NCBI GenBank assembly: GCA_001247695.2
Contig: LGRX02015614.1
Location: 1-64,000, forward strand
Reading direction: 5' to 3'
DNA from: Cymbomonas tetramitiformis
Taxonomy: Eukaryota; Chlorophyta; Pyramimonadophyceae; Pyramimonadales; Pyramimonadaceae
Length of the DNA: 64,000 nucleotides
Shown: positions 1 to 12,106 of the stretch, piece after piece
Position numbering within the stretch: the first letter of the stretch is position 1
Layout of the letters: each line of letters opens with the position of its first letter
The notes under the pieces: model-generated
What the model was told of the DNA's origin: nothing
Databases searched by the model: none
The model's input: only the letters and a program-made list of their open reading frames with translations
Program-made: the position numbers and the translations under genes

Positions 1-1679
1 TCATGTTTCCACGATGAAGACGTTACGGTGCCATGGCCTCGCCCTTCGATAAAATTGTTCCCTAAGGCGCCCGACAGAACATTACTAAAATATGTCAAGT
101 GAAGCGTCCGGCATTCATCATTGTGAAATCTTAATTGCAGCAACCTGCTTTCATTTATTAATCAACTTCGGTGACATGATATTTTCACTGCGCTGCCCGC
201 AAATATAACTATTTCATGTGCTGTGTCGTTATAAGTTCTTTGTCCTCTGAAGTTGGCGGCATGGTGTTACTCCTTTTCTCCCTTCTGGACCGCTCCCGGT
301 GCATGCATGCATCCACTGTCCCTGCCTCTACGATCTCTATTTCCTCTCTCCGACCGCCATCCCTACATCGTTCTTTCTAATCGTTGTCCTCGCCCATATC
401 CGTTCCATATGCAGAGACTATACAGAGCCAACAGCCTAGCGGCGTGGTGCCAATGGCTACCTGTAGTCGGTGCCACTGGTGCCCCTCATATCCACACCTG
501 ACTCCATTTATGTGTAGAATCCTGACTGCCCACTCAGATCTACCAACTAGTGGATGTGATGACCTCCACGCCACCTGGAGTCCCCGAGATAGGCACTTGT
601 GTAGGAACCAGGTGCCTCGTGTGCAAGTATGCAAATGATGCCATGCCACATACGGACATTCTGCTACTGACGAAGACTCTTTCAATATCCACCAGTGTAC
701 TGAGGCTTCGGTACCTCCTCGATCCCGCGTGCATCTCCCGCGGACCAGCACACTTTTTCCAGCTTCCCCGACTTCTATTGGGGTGCAGCTGCCCTGGTGT
801 GCTGCCATATCGCTCAATACATGTTGTCTGACAACGTTCGACAATGACTGTAGACGTGCTCCCATATGATTCGCCGTGAAAAGGAGGGGGCTCCCGGTGT
901 CACCCGTGAAATTATCGCCCAAGTATACTCTCCGAACCCATGGAGCACTATCCTGTAATAAAGGGGAAACCTGCGGAACCTCATGTTGGGGACTAAGAGA
1001 ACAGCCTGGTGGGTTTCCCGCTCACCAGTTGAACACCAAAAAGAGAATGGGGGTTGGGGGTCCCTGTAGTAGGAATGTGTGGCGCCCATAATCCAGTGTC
1101 ACCCTCACCCTCACTCCCCCACTCCTCAATTCAATTCCCAAGTCTCCTTGCCAGGAATTACTCCATGTAGATATATACATTCAAGCTGCACATCCAACTT
1201 CTGGAAGAAATTCTTCTTGTCAGTTTTTCTACCATGAGACAATCTGCCCCCATGTCTGATATAGTTGTTTCGGTGGGAGATCTTCTATTCTAATGTGAAT
1301 CAGAGGCTATGCCAACTCTTTGATACAAAGCAAAGGAACGAAGTTGGACTGAGTTTGCAATGGATTCATCCTTCAGTGCGACAATCACAAGTCTGCACCA
1401 CCCCACCCATCAATGTCAACCTTGAAGTCCCGACCTATGCATGCGCGCAACCACGCATGGCGTCACTGCTTAATGCCCTTATCTGTGCATGTGTGCCATT
1501 AGGCCTAGTGTCCAACCCCAATAAATTTGCGTGATGACGTGTGATGTGACTTAGTTGCACACCACAAGGTTATTGGTAGATGTGCATGAAGATGCAAGTT
1601 AGTGACTCAGCATCAATACATCTTTGTCACAAAAATAAGCGCGTCAACCATGTGATGTGTTAAGCCCAACATCACCTTA
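1..1679. other. No gene recognised
   Basis: I see no coding exon, RNA gene or mobile element here. The open frames, including a 181-residue one at 377-922 on the minus strand, have overlapping rivals in several frames, irregular composition and no domain-like pattern, so I treat them as chance. Confidence 0.5.
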
Positions 1680-2060
1680 CCTCTTCACATGCGCACCCAT
1701 GTGACCAATCAGCCCATCACCTCACCTCTTCAAATGCTTAACCATGCGGCATGTCAGCCCTCTCACCATCACCTTGCCTCTTCACACATGCAACTATGTG
1801 ACCGTTCACCCCACCCTCATCCCACACCTTCACACGTGTGACCATTGTGACCTGTCACCCCACCATGAGCGCCTCTTCACGCGCGCACCCTTGTCACCCA
1901 TCACCCCACCATGATCGCCTCACCTCTTTACGCAAGCACCGTTGTGACCTATCAGCCCACCATGATGAATTTGCCTCTTTATTCATGCAAGCATGTGATA
2001 TGCTACCGCACCCTCCCATACCTTTTTACACGTTCAACCATTCGACCTGTTTACCCACCA
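1680..2060. repeat. Degenerate tandem repeat, unit about 55-60 bp
   Basis: Diverged units share the phrases CCTCTTCACAYGCGCACCC, TGTGACC and CACCCCACCATGA. About six units can be aligned by eye. Both strands are open in places because the unit lacks stops; no gene is implied. Confidence 0.6.
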
Positions 2061-3844
2061 TCACCTGGCGAGTGCAGGTGTACAACTATATGAGACGCCG
2101 CAGGTGTACGATCGTATGAGCTGCCTATCTCCAAAGACCTGGCGACCATCTAGGTCATTGCATCGCCCAGTTTAAATGGACAAGAGCCGTTCACATGGCA
2201 AGCGGTTTGCAAGCACTTCCTATTGCCACAGACTGGGTGTTCGCTTCTTGCTGTGTAGATCCTCGCCCCTAATGACGAAAGCTGACAACGGATGCGAGGG
2301 CGAAATCCTCACGGGATGTCAGAGTGTTGTGTTGAAGAATACTCCCCCAATCAACAGCCACTATCCTAGACTCAGGCATATCATGAGAGCATTTTGCTAA
2401 GGATTTCTTTACCTGAAGTTTCGCAGGGGGACCCTGCTCTCCTCTGGCACGCTGAACGTCAAGCGCTTTTTGCGTTCCTGCATCCTTGCCACGTGTGAAA
2501 AATCAGGTTTTGCCACGTGCATCGCAGCGTGAAAACTCTTTAAGAGTCGCTCGTGGCTGCCGTATTGCACAAGTGTGCATGTCAGGCTGAACGTCCCAGT
2601 ATGGATGAACTTAGCAAAACGGGGAAAACATTTAGGTATCACGCAGCTTGGGTCTCAAAGGCACAACATATCAGCACATTTGGGCTTCTATTTGTTGTGT
2701 AAGATGCAAGTTAGAATATGACTCACCTCGAAGGAAACACCCTGCTGACGGTCTAAGGTGTACCAGTTATCACCATCAAGAGATCCCTATGCAACCCCAA
2801 CAATACCAAAGTGTAAACCCTAGGGTTCCATGGCCGGAAATGAATGTGACATAGAGAAGCCGGTATGCCATATTCTATGTTGGGAGCGCAAATCGGACAC
2901 GAAGTGAACGGCTTGAACTGTGGTTGAGTAGTCGTGTTGAGACCCCTTGGTGTCCCGCTTCATATTGCCAACACTTGCAGCTGAACAAGTGGCGCCCTCG
3001 GGCATCGGAGGTTCCGACACAAGCGGTTACACCTGAAAATACCAGGCCGAGGGATCTCTCTCGGGGTGGTCGTTTGCGGAGCACAGGCTGTAGGCTGCGA
3101 CTGCGACACATGGGCTGCTCTCTCTGCAGCGGTACTGCACAAAGTGCGCAGAAGTGGGCGACCAGGAGCAATTCCACTTGGACGGCCTGCACACAGCTCT
3201 TCTCCCGCTTCCTCTCAGAGCTTCCAGCGGAGAGGAGAGAAATTCGGAACTCGGACAAGGGGACTCCACCAACCCTTGAGAGAGGAGATGACTAACATAA
3301 CACATCTGTGCTTAGCCTTGCGCAGAATTCTTTGACAAACGATGACCTCGCTACCACACTGCCCAGGAAATCCTAGTTCACACTTCCGGACGTGTGTGTG
3401 TGTGTCTAAAAGAGTGTGTGTGTGCGCGCACGTATGTGTGTCTGTATGCGTTGTATACTTACGTGTCAACTACATATCTAAGCAAGACATAGCACGAGCG
3501 TCAATGCTATGCATCACAGGGCGATCAAGGCGAGTAAGTGAAGGGATATTGCATGAAGGTCTGCATGCGAAGGTATTCTGCATATTGTGTAAGAAGCGTT
3601 TGGCACACACAGAGCCAAAGGAGGGACTCTCAAACAGAGCACAGAATCGTGCCGCATACTGTTCGCTGGTGCTGTATTGCTTTCCACAAATTGGTAGTAA
3701 AACTCGTGTCAAATTAAATAGTCCGATGAACGGTTGTCCGTTGTAACATCCGTTGCTGCACGTTGTTGGACCTAATCTGCGTTATGCATAGCTGTAAATG
3801 ACTTTCACCTTCAAAGAACTTTTCGAGGAGACAGGAGAAGCCTA
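2061..3844. other. No gene recognised; short GT-rich microsatellite
   Basis: A GTGTGT-rich microsatellite lies at about 3392-3455. Overlapping open frames of 60-134 residues on both strands between 2.9 and 3.7 kb look like chance: none has a recognisable motif or a coherent exon structure. Confidence 0.4.
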
Positions 3845-4095
3845 AAACCGTGCAAAGACCTCTTATACAACTAAACCAAGGGCGGTCGAACCGTACAAAG
3901 ACCTCGTAAACGACTAGGCCAAGCGCGGTCTAATCGTACGGAGACCTCGTATGCTAGACCAAGCGCGGGCAAATCGTACGGAGACGTCGTGTACTAGACC
4001 AAGCGCGGTCAAATCGTACAGAGGCCTCGTATACTAGACCAAGCGCGGTCAAATCGTACAGAGGCCTCGTATACTAGACCAAGCGCGGTCAAACC
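3845..4095. repeat. 40-bp tandem repeat
   Basis: Units of 40-43 bp carry AAGCGCGGTCAAATCGTACA followed by GAGGCCTCGTATACTAGACC. The last two to three units (about 3961-4095) are nearly identical and the earlier ones increasingly diverged. It lies downstream of the minus-strand hypothetical gene. No function can be assigned. Confidence 0.75.
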
Positions 4096-4394
4096 GGCCC
4101 GTTCTTTCAGTTCAGCACTCGTCCAAGACACCAACACATCCGGTGAAACGGCAAGAACTGTGATCGCAGATCTTGTTCAGTCCCCAGAAATCTTGAGCCT
4201 TATGAGCAGAAAACTTGAGCCTAAGGAACGGCTATACTCGCAGCAAATACAGAAAAACGGTGTGAGGCAATCCCGTGTATTCACAGATGTGATTCTGGAC
4301 TAAAGCCAGACCTAACATTGAGCTGTTGAGGGAAGTAGGCTTCCGGCGGCTACTCCGAATGCGATCCGACCACCCTATCTGCCTGCCTCACTAT

Positions 4395-5486
4395 CTAACC
4401 ATCTCCTTGTGCAGTGCTTGTCAACGAGGGAAGGTACCTCCACTTGCTGGAGAAGGGATCCCACACGGCGTTCACGTCTTTTCCAGTGAAAAGATTCACC
4501 ACAGTCTCGTTCGCTTCCAACAACTCCGCGCTGCCGCAGACGTACCCGGAGTCCACGTGGCGAAGCACCAAGCCCATATGTGTCAGAATATCGTCCTGCG
4601 CAGTCTCCCGAACACACTGTAAACCTAGGCCAGACTATTCGTGTTAAAGTCAAGCAGAACTCTAGATTTCCGGCACAGCCAACGTCACGCCATCTCAAAA
4701 AAATACGAATATGACTACGGTTCTCAGTTGCACACATACAAAGCCCGTGCATCACTGATGCGCCCTAACATATTGTTAGAGGTACAAAGGACGCGACGAG
4801 AAAAACGCTTGAGTAGGGGGGGCGTGTGTGTCACCTTGCGTTCATGCGTCATAACCTCTGGAGTATGTGTACTTGCTAAGGCCACTCCGAGACTAGGGTT
4901 CGGGCTGCCCGGAGGTGCGATGGGCTCTTTGTTCGATTGAGATATACCAAAAAAACTTCCCAGTGTGGAATTGTCGCCAGAAGGTTCCTGGGAATTAACG
5001 GATTTCCCGAACCCACTCAACTGAGAGGGGCCAAAACGTTATTGGTGCATAGGGTAGGACGGGTGATGACATGTAAGATACAACCTGTATACAGAACGCA
5101 AACGAACGCAATGTATACAATTCGCGCTTGGATAAGGGAAATTCAATAAATGGATAGTAATATATTATATGTGACCAAATAAACGCATCTAGGGGTGTCT
5201 CATCTGCCACCTACGAAATCGTTCACCTAGTCATAGGCTTAGGAAGCATGTTCCTGCCTAGATAGCTTTTGAGCTTTCAGAAATTTTGAGACAGCGATAC
5301 AAGTTGACACTGCGAACCTTGCTGCAACATCCCTCTCTTTGCAAAGATTTGAAGAAGAACCTGTGTGAGCGATTCGATTTCGATCTTCAGCATCTGGATA
5401 ACGCGCTGGTGGGTAGTGAGCGTCAAGAGTCTCTTGAGCTCATCCACAACGCTCAGGTCGTCAGGTGATGTTTCAAAAGGTGCCAT
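4395..5486 (-). CDS. Hypothetical spliced gene, partial model
   Basis: I do not recognise this protein. Two stretches look coding. The first starts with ATG at 5486 (MAPFETSPDDLSVVDELK) and forms an acidic helical N-terminus; it may splice near 5318 or near 5357. The second, from about 4604 down to 4395, follows a CGGGAG acceptor and reads HVDSGYVCGSAELLEANE and AVWDPFSSKWRYLPS. The sequence around 5020-4960 may hold a linking exon. The N-terminal helix loosely resembles Siah-interacting helical hairpins such as that of CacyBP, but no CS domain follows, so I do not name it. The 3' end is unresolved. Downstream is the 40-bp tandem repeat, upstream the foldback MITE. Confidence 0.35.
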
Positions 5487-5724
5487 TCCGCCAAACTTGA
5501 GGCTACAAACGATTTAACAGCTTGAAAAAAGATGAATCGTGCGAGACGAGCTATTGCGACGAAATATTTTTTATTTTACATATTCGATATCATGCGTCAC
5601 TCGACTGGTATTCTACGTAGGGCTCTATTCTTGCGGGTGTCCACCCGACCGCACGCCAGCTACGATAGAGGCTACAGTACAGTCGAGTGTTATATCAACA
5701 TGTTCGCGAATCCCGATCAAATAA

Positions 5725-6503
5725 TGAGAAGTTCATGGTTTAGTGGCTACTTTGAAAACCATGGTTTTGGTCCGACTGTCATCACTGCGTTCACGGACAC
5801 GATGGGCAGATCGTTCGATCCCACGCTTCTGTGCATTTTTTTGATCGTGTACCCAATAAGTAGCCTCCAAACCGTGGTTTCGCGAAACTGTGGTTTCGCG
5901 AAACCACAGTTTCGGTTTTCATGGTTTTCTCCAAAACCATGGTTTTGGAAAGGAATATTGTGTACACGTCCGCGACAGCCTGTCTGCCGACGTGTCCCAT
6001 CACGTAAGACAATTCTGAACCGTGGTCCCACGAAACCACGCTTTTCGTGGTTTCGCGAAACCACGCTTTGGGGGAACGTCAGCCATCGTCATCCAGATGC
6101 ATAATGTGAAAATCGAATTTACGAAATCTGAAGATCGACTCGAACGCCCCGAGATGTCGAAAATTCTGAAACTCTTCCAGTCAGGCTCACCGTTGAACTG
6201 GGAGCTCCCAGTTGATGTGATGACATGGTATCGCGAAACCACAGTTTCCAAACCGTAGTATCCCGAAACCACAGTTTCCAAAGCGTGGTTTCGCGAAACC
6301 ACGCTTTTCAAACCGTAGTTTCGCGAAACCATGGTTTGGGGGAACGTGACACGCGATCAGCATATCCCCCGCCACCCAGGCGCCACCAGGCGGAATATTC
6401 GGGGGAATATCGCGAAAAGCGTGGTTTCGCGAAACCACGATTTGTAAACCATGGTTTCGCGATACCACGGTTTCAAAGTAGCCACTAAACCATGAACTTC
6501 TCA
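5725..6503. mobile_element. PIF/Harbinger-like foldback MITE
   Basis: The 779-bp element is bounded by inverted repeats beginning TGAGAAGTTCATGGTTTAGT and is flanked on both sides by TAA (5722-5724 and 6504-6506). This 3-bp TWA-type duplication is typical of PIF/Harbinger elements. The inverted repeat extends over about 35 bp (through GGCTACTTTGAAA). The interior holds about ten copies of the palindrome TGGTTTCGCGAAACCA or close variants, several in a 30-bp-period array at 6225-6345, and two copies of TTTGGGGGAACGT. There is no transposase, so the element is non-autonomous. Small open frames inside are by-products of the repeats. Confidence 0.8.
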
Positions 6504-6713
6504 TAAGCGATCACGAACCCAGATCGAACCCTATCGAACTATAAGTTTAGGTTCTTTGTTATTCTTCAGTCACACTCAAAAGTTACGCCTCAAGCATCGC
6601 GAGATAGTTTAGTGCGTTTTGCTATCGTGTAATGTTCTTCTATTGGGTATAGGTCTGCCAAAAGCGGACGGTCCGTGCACGCTGACGACTCTGGCAGAGC
6701 CCTAAGAGAGGAA

Positions 6714-9095
6714 ATGTCGCTGGAGGACACGTCGCTGGACACTGAGCGCGACCCTCAGGTGAGCTCTCCGCCAGTTACACGCATAATGTGTGTCTGGCAA
6801 CGCTGCTTTCTATGCATCAAAGTGCAAGTCTTACGATTTATTTACAAACTCGCTCGCACAAATGGACGCGTGCACACCAATGCATGGTGGTGCGCGCGCG
6901 CACACACAAGCAAACACCCACACGCGCACCTACACCTAACACACGCACGCGAACGTACACTATTGCACGCACAAAGCCACAATGTGCTGTTCGCTTACTT
7001 GTAATCGCCGTATGACTGGAAGATCATGTGAAGATAACCTCCAGGCCAGCGCAAAGCTGGAGACGTGAATATGGCAAATACCATGTCTAGCTATCAGAAC
7101 AGCTGGCCGTGACCGTTGCTGCGTGTAACTTTTACTCCCCGTCCTCAAGATTTTCATCACGGGGATCACACTCCGCAAGTGTTCTTGAAGACATTCCCCA
7201 CGGCTTTGCCAAACCTTTCTCACGAGAATATGGTCGGCCATGTGAATGGGAGAGAGGCTAGACTGGAAACAACTGTGAGCATACCGTTGCAACTAGCTGT
7301 CACCACGAAGTATATTACCAACACGATTTTTTCATGTCTGGAATTTTTTCTGTTACCTTCTGGAATAGGCGAAGGAACGTAGACACCGACGTCGCTAGAA
7401 AACGTTGCCTGTGTCTTGCAGGCGGGTGTCCCGTGGGCACGTGTCGAGGAAGTGGGCGAGCGCAGCGCAAGCCTTAGAGTGGATTTCCCGCTGCAATACG
7501 ACGAGAAGTATATATATGTTCTCGTTCGCGCCAAGGACGCCTGGGCGGTGTACGAGACTACGATAAGATCCGACCAGCGTATAGTGGATGAGAACATGCG
7601 CTACGGCCAACAGTTCCACCGGTCCATTCGTAACACCCCTTTTCAGCCCCTTCAGAGGCAACAGGAAACGATGGAGAAACTCCGGCGCGATCGGGAGGCA
7701 TGCCAAGCTAGGGACAGCATAAGGGAGGCCGGAAGGAAGTTTGCAGAGGCTCATTCTCAAGCGTTTTCCCTCCAGACTACTGGGTGTATGACATCCACGC
7801 AAGGATGGATGTCACTCACTAGGGGCGAAGACGGGGAGCCGCACTGGACCTTCGAAGAGACCGCTTGGACCGTAGCGGAGGGCGCAATCTCCGTCTGTTT
7901 GCCGAGCCTCTCGCCGGGCATCCGCTTCGAGGCTCTCGTGCTGCGGGGTGCCAGCGGCATGGAGAAGGAGCGGCAGTACCTCCAGTTCCAGACCCGGCTC
8001 GAGCAGTGGCAGCTCGATCTGCAGGAGGGCGGCCTCGGCGAGTGGGTCGAACGCTTCAGTCAGCTGGATCTTGTAACGGCTGAATCATGGGCCGAGCTTT
8101 GCTCTAACGAGCAGCGCGCCATTGACATCGGTGTTGATCACATTGCCCTCAGAGCACTCGAGCGCCTCGTTGGCCGCTTGGGCGCCATCACAGCGGCAGA
8201 GCGTCATCGCCTCGAGCAAGAAGATGAGGCCTTGCAGGCAGAATGTGCGGAGCTTATTGCAAGGTTTTGCTCCGGCGAGGAAACTGACAACTCCAGCTTG
8301 TGGATGGTCGGGGATCCCATCTGCGTGATAGACAACGCGGAAATGGGGATCGGTGCTTTGGTAAGCACACCGGAGTGTTCGGGCGAGGTCGAGGTGCGAT
8401 TTGGTTTAGGGTCAACTGATGACCACGTTGTAAAGTCGGTTGATCGTGCGCGTGTTCGCCGCACCACATATAAAGTCTTCCTATCGCATGCGCAGGGCGA
8501 GGCTCAGAATCAGGCGGCCTTGCTTACTGAGCTGCTCGCACAGCATCGCCCGGCAGTGCATTGCTGGTGGGATATGAATGCGGAGCGCCTCGAGGCAAGG
8601 GATATGGCACGCGGTGTGCGGAACTCAGAGGTCTTTCTCCTCTATCTTACACGTTCCTACCTCAGCCGATGGTTCTGCCGGCTCGAGGCAGAGATTGCCA
8701 GGTTGCTGGGCAAGCCTCTGCTGGTGGTGTACGAAACCGACCCACGCCATGGGGGTGATAGCAACTATGTCACGCTCGTGGATCAGGTGTGCGCAAAGTA
8801 CCCGAAGTACAAGCCATGGCTTCTCAGCACAGAGGCCATCCCTATGGCGAGGCGCTTGTTCCAACGCCAGGCCACCTTACATGAAATCACCAAACAGCTC
8901 GGGATGGAGTCAGTCGAGGGACCGGTAAGACCTGGGGAAGTGGCGCTTGCTAGCTCCTTGACGCTGGAAGGTGGAAGCGGCTGTGGGCAGCGGTGCGTTC
9001 AGCTGCAACACATGGTGACTGGGTTACTCAAGGAGAATGAAGCGTTATGGAGTGCGATTGACGAGCTAAGGGCACTCGTCAATAATCGTCCATAA
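6714..9095 (+). CDS. TIR-domain protein, two exons
   Basis: Exon 1 is 6714-6758 (MSLEDTSLDTERDPQ, donor GTGAGC) and exon 2 is 7422-9095 after a TGTCTTGCAG acceptor. Phases agree and give 572 residues. Residues about 363-512 form a TIR domain: the opening KVFLSHAQ, then MARGVRNSEVFLLYLT, then a YLSRWFCRLEAEI helix with the W-x-C-x-x-E pattern that carries the catalytic glutamate in NAD-cleaving TIRs. The upstream ~350 residues are unfamiliar: a possible coiled coil near 95-125, a tryptophan-rich middle and a helical segment around VTAESWAELCSNEQRAIDI. A short C-terminal heptad-like tail ends the protein. No LRR, NB-ARC or membrane segment is visible. A cytosolic signalling or NADase role is inferred from the family only. 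The intron contains CA/GT-rich sequence. Confidence 0.8.
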
Positions 9096-10093
9096 CATAA
9101 CCGTCGCGGAGCATCTTCCCTTGTCATAACAATTTTGGGCGGATATATACAAGTGTGCGTGTGTGCAGGCATAGTCACCACGCGGATACGGGTAAAGGGG
9201 GTGGGCGAATCCCTCACTTGCCTGAAGGATTGGGGGTTGCATCGCGGTCTTGTGCATGTGAGGGTATCCAACAGGGCATGGCGGAAGCTCTGCAATCTAG
9301 GAGATCTTTTCGTCTCCGACCAGCATACTAATCTCGCTTTATGGTGCTCGACTTCCGTGCACTTTGAAATACGTGTTTTTACCGTAGTAGAATCGATGAG
9401 CCAATCGCGGCTCTCCATTTGCAGGCAGTTACTGGCATTTCACCTCTATAATAGGGCCTAAATCTTTTCTGTTCACCAGGAAACGCCGCCATAGATATTT
9501 TGTAAGAAATGACTGTTAGCTGGGTGTGCTCCTTTTTCTCAAAACAATTCAGGATCTCTAGCAGAATTTCCACATAAAAAGAATTGCATCATATAAAGTA
9601 TTGCCTTTAAAAAGATTGTCTGGTGCAAGTGTGTTCAGAACTGCTGAATCTGCATGATGTTGTGCATTTGTCCGCTTTAGTTTAGAATATACCAAAACCT
9701 GTGTATAGGGCTTGCGCAAATTTTCAAAAGGGATGGGATATATGCGTTGGAACTGGGACGTGGTTTCCGTCTCAATCCCGAAAATTTCTGAACCAACGTG
9801 ACGGTCATATCGTCTCGCATCGTCTCGCGCGCGTGTCATCGTGAATTTAATTTCCAGGATTATCAAAACAGATCGTCTATTTTGTATGCATCTTCCATCG
9901 ATATCGCGGATACGATTGCCGTTTGGGTTGACTAGCTCAAGGATAAAGAACTGCGCACCAATAATAATAAGCCATTTACGCTGAAGATAATGACAAAGTC
10001 ACGAGTCCGCTGTAATCCTGCAAGCAGTCAACTGAAAGACACAGGGAGTTGGAGTCATTCTCATAGCGCGCCCCGAAAGGGTGTGCAATTTGG
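9096..10093. other. No gene recognised
   Basis: The 3' flank of the TIR gene. Short open frames on both strands show no conserved pattern. Nothing else is visible before the inverted-repeat element at 10094. Confidence 0.45.
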
Positions 10094-10218
10094 TTGGAAT
10101 AGAAAAGTGACAATCCTAGAATACAAATTCGAATTCTTAATTCTGGAATACAGATCTGCCTAAAAAATTCGTCCGACTTTCAAGAATGATATTTTCCAAA
10201 ATTTCCCCCACTCGGGAC

Positions 10219-10289
10219 TTGTGAACCACTTTGGTGAGGTGGCCTCACCAAAGTGGCTCACCAAAGTGGCTCACCAAAGTGGTTCACAA
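10219..10289. repeat. Hairpin with repeated CACCAAAGTGG
   Basis: TTGTGAACCACTTTGGTGA at the left pairs with TCACCAAAGTGGTTCACAA at the right. Between them CTCACCAAAGTGG is repeated, so several alternative stems can form. Confidence 0.85.
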
Positions 10290-11614
10290 AATTCACACTG
10301 CTGTAACGCGTAATGCGCTGGGTATTCTGAATTATTTATGACGTTTTTGTATATAATTTATATGTGGGAACTACCGTTTTCCCGACACAACGGACATGGC
10401 AAGAGAAATCCAGCGCAGATGAATATGGCAGTTCGATTAAAATATTTTTCACGGCTGAAATCGCTCGAAAACCCATGATGTGTTAAGTACGAGAGCCCGC
10501 CGCATTAAGCCCCCCTTAAATATTCTCTTTTCGTGATTATTACTGGTCATACGAGCCTGGAAAGGTCCAACGTCCAACTCTATAGCCGATGTGGCGCAAC
10601 ATCATTCGCGTCTTGGATACATTACGTGATTCATTAGACGGGCGAAATTCGGAACTACAATCTCATTCATCTGAACCGTGCACTGAAAATGTAGTAATAT
10701 CTGCATTTTATCGTGCGTCCCCGCGAAAAAGTCGAACTGGGGTACGCCACATTTCTTGGGTCGCATATGACTGCTTTTTTTGTACGGTATGTCATTTTGA
10801 GACGCAAAAGATTTGGTTTGGTTTTTGACAGATTCACCTCTCGCATACGTATGATACTTGCAGTGTCACTGTCCCATTTTACAGCAAATGTCGCTTTGAG
10901 CATTTTGCGATGTACAGATGTTATTTGTTAACTATTTAATTTCAACTTAACGCGGAACGCTCTCTCTCTCGCAGTGAGACCCCGTACAGCCAGGCGAAGA
11001 TTTTTAAGATTACGTGTTCATCTCAGTAATATTTCCCTATCCAATATTATCACATATTTCTACTGAGTCAGGGGGTATTCGCTTCGCAAAGAATGATGGC
11101 CCCTTTCACTACTTTTGGAAGTCGCGAAAACCCTAAGATCCCGCTCAACATACCCACACGACCGCGCCGGCCCTTAGCGAGAATTGTGGTTGGCCATTCA
11201 GGCCGCACGAATTAATATTGAAAGATAACACATATGCGATAATATTTTGGTAAGCCGTTCCCTCATCCGCAGCGCATACTTGCTTGCAAGCGAGCGCGCA
11301 GATGAGGGACGAAACCCTAGCGGAAACGTGGACGCGGTTGACATCCGCGTTTTTGCTAGGGCTGACAGCGCGCTGTCAAATGCTCAAAACGTGTTCGTTA
11401 TGCGAATATGATATGTCAGGTACGCTTGTGCTATGCATTGTGCTTTCATGCGGTGCGTATGTCGAGCCGTTCACTCGATGCGTGCCCAATGACCCCCTCC
11501 CTTGCGCGGCGTTCCAGATCCCAGATTATGCACGGATCTCGCGCGCGCAAAAAACATGTTGTTCCTAACACACCTAAAAATAAGTATGCAAAGTTTCGAT
11601 GCTTGCGGTGTATT

Positions 11615-11698
11615 GCTCAGACCTCTACATCAGGCTGCTGGACAGTGACTTACGGGTCCGTAAGTCACTGTCCAGCAGCTTGAGGTGAAGGTCTGAGC
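11615..11698. repeat. 84-bp near-perfect palindrome
   Basis: Inner arms of about 22 bp (GCTGCTGGACAGTGACTTAC and its complement) flank a one-base centre. After a 9-bp mismatched stretch the outer arms GCTCAGACCT and AGGTCTGAGC pair again. Confidence 0.9.
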
Positions 11699-12106
11699 GA
11701 GAACAGGTGAGCGGATTGTGTTTTGTTCGACGTGACGGAGGCTAGACACGTCATCATACCACGGATATGCGAATGGAAAATATAAAAATTGAATTTCACC
11801 AACAAATATTTTAGTGAATATAAACCTTTGGTATATTCACTACATCGCGGCCAGATTATTGGCTGAAAAAAAAGGATTCCCACACGACTTGTATTTATTG
11901 GTCATAGAGACCACAGGCTTTCGCTGGAAGCGCTTTCGCGTTTTTTTGCTCTTTTTCCGCATTTCCCCAATATTTCCCGATATATATATATCCCTTTGGC
12001 ATCATTGTGATAATAATTTTTCGAGGGACGGTATAAAATTTTCAGTCTGCATTTTAAAAATAAAATTTTAATTTTCTATTCTAGGATTGTCACTTTTCTA
12101 TTCCAA

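Larger units (their letters stand above)
10094..12106. mobile_element. 2-kb terminal-inverted-repeat element
   Basis: The ends match in inverted orientation over about 30 bp: TTGGAATAGAAAAGTGACAA followed by TCCTAGAATA at the left and its complement at the right. I find no convincing target duplication. The interior is AT-rich with internal palindromes (10219-10289 and 11615-11698) and a hairpin around 11315-11370 where CCCTAGC pairs with GCTAGGG. No open frame resembles a transposase, so it is probably a non-autonomous or foldback element. The class is undetermined. Confidence 0.65.

Noticed and set aside
377..922. 181-codon frame on the minus strand
   Set aside because: No motif, competing frames on both strands and no splice context.
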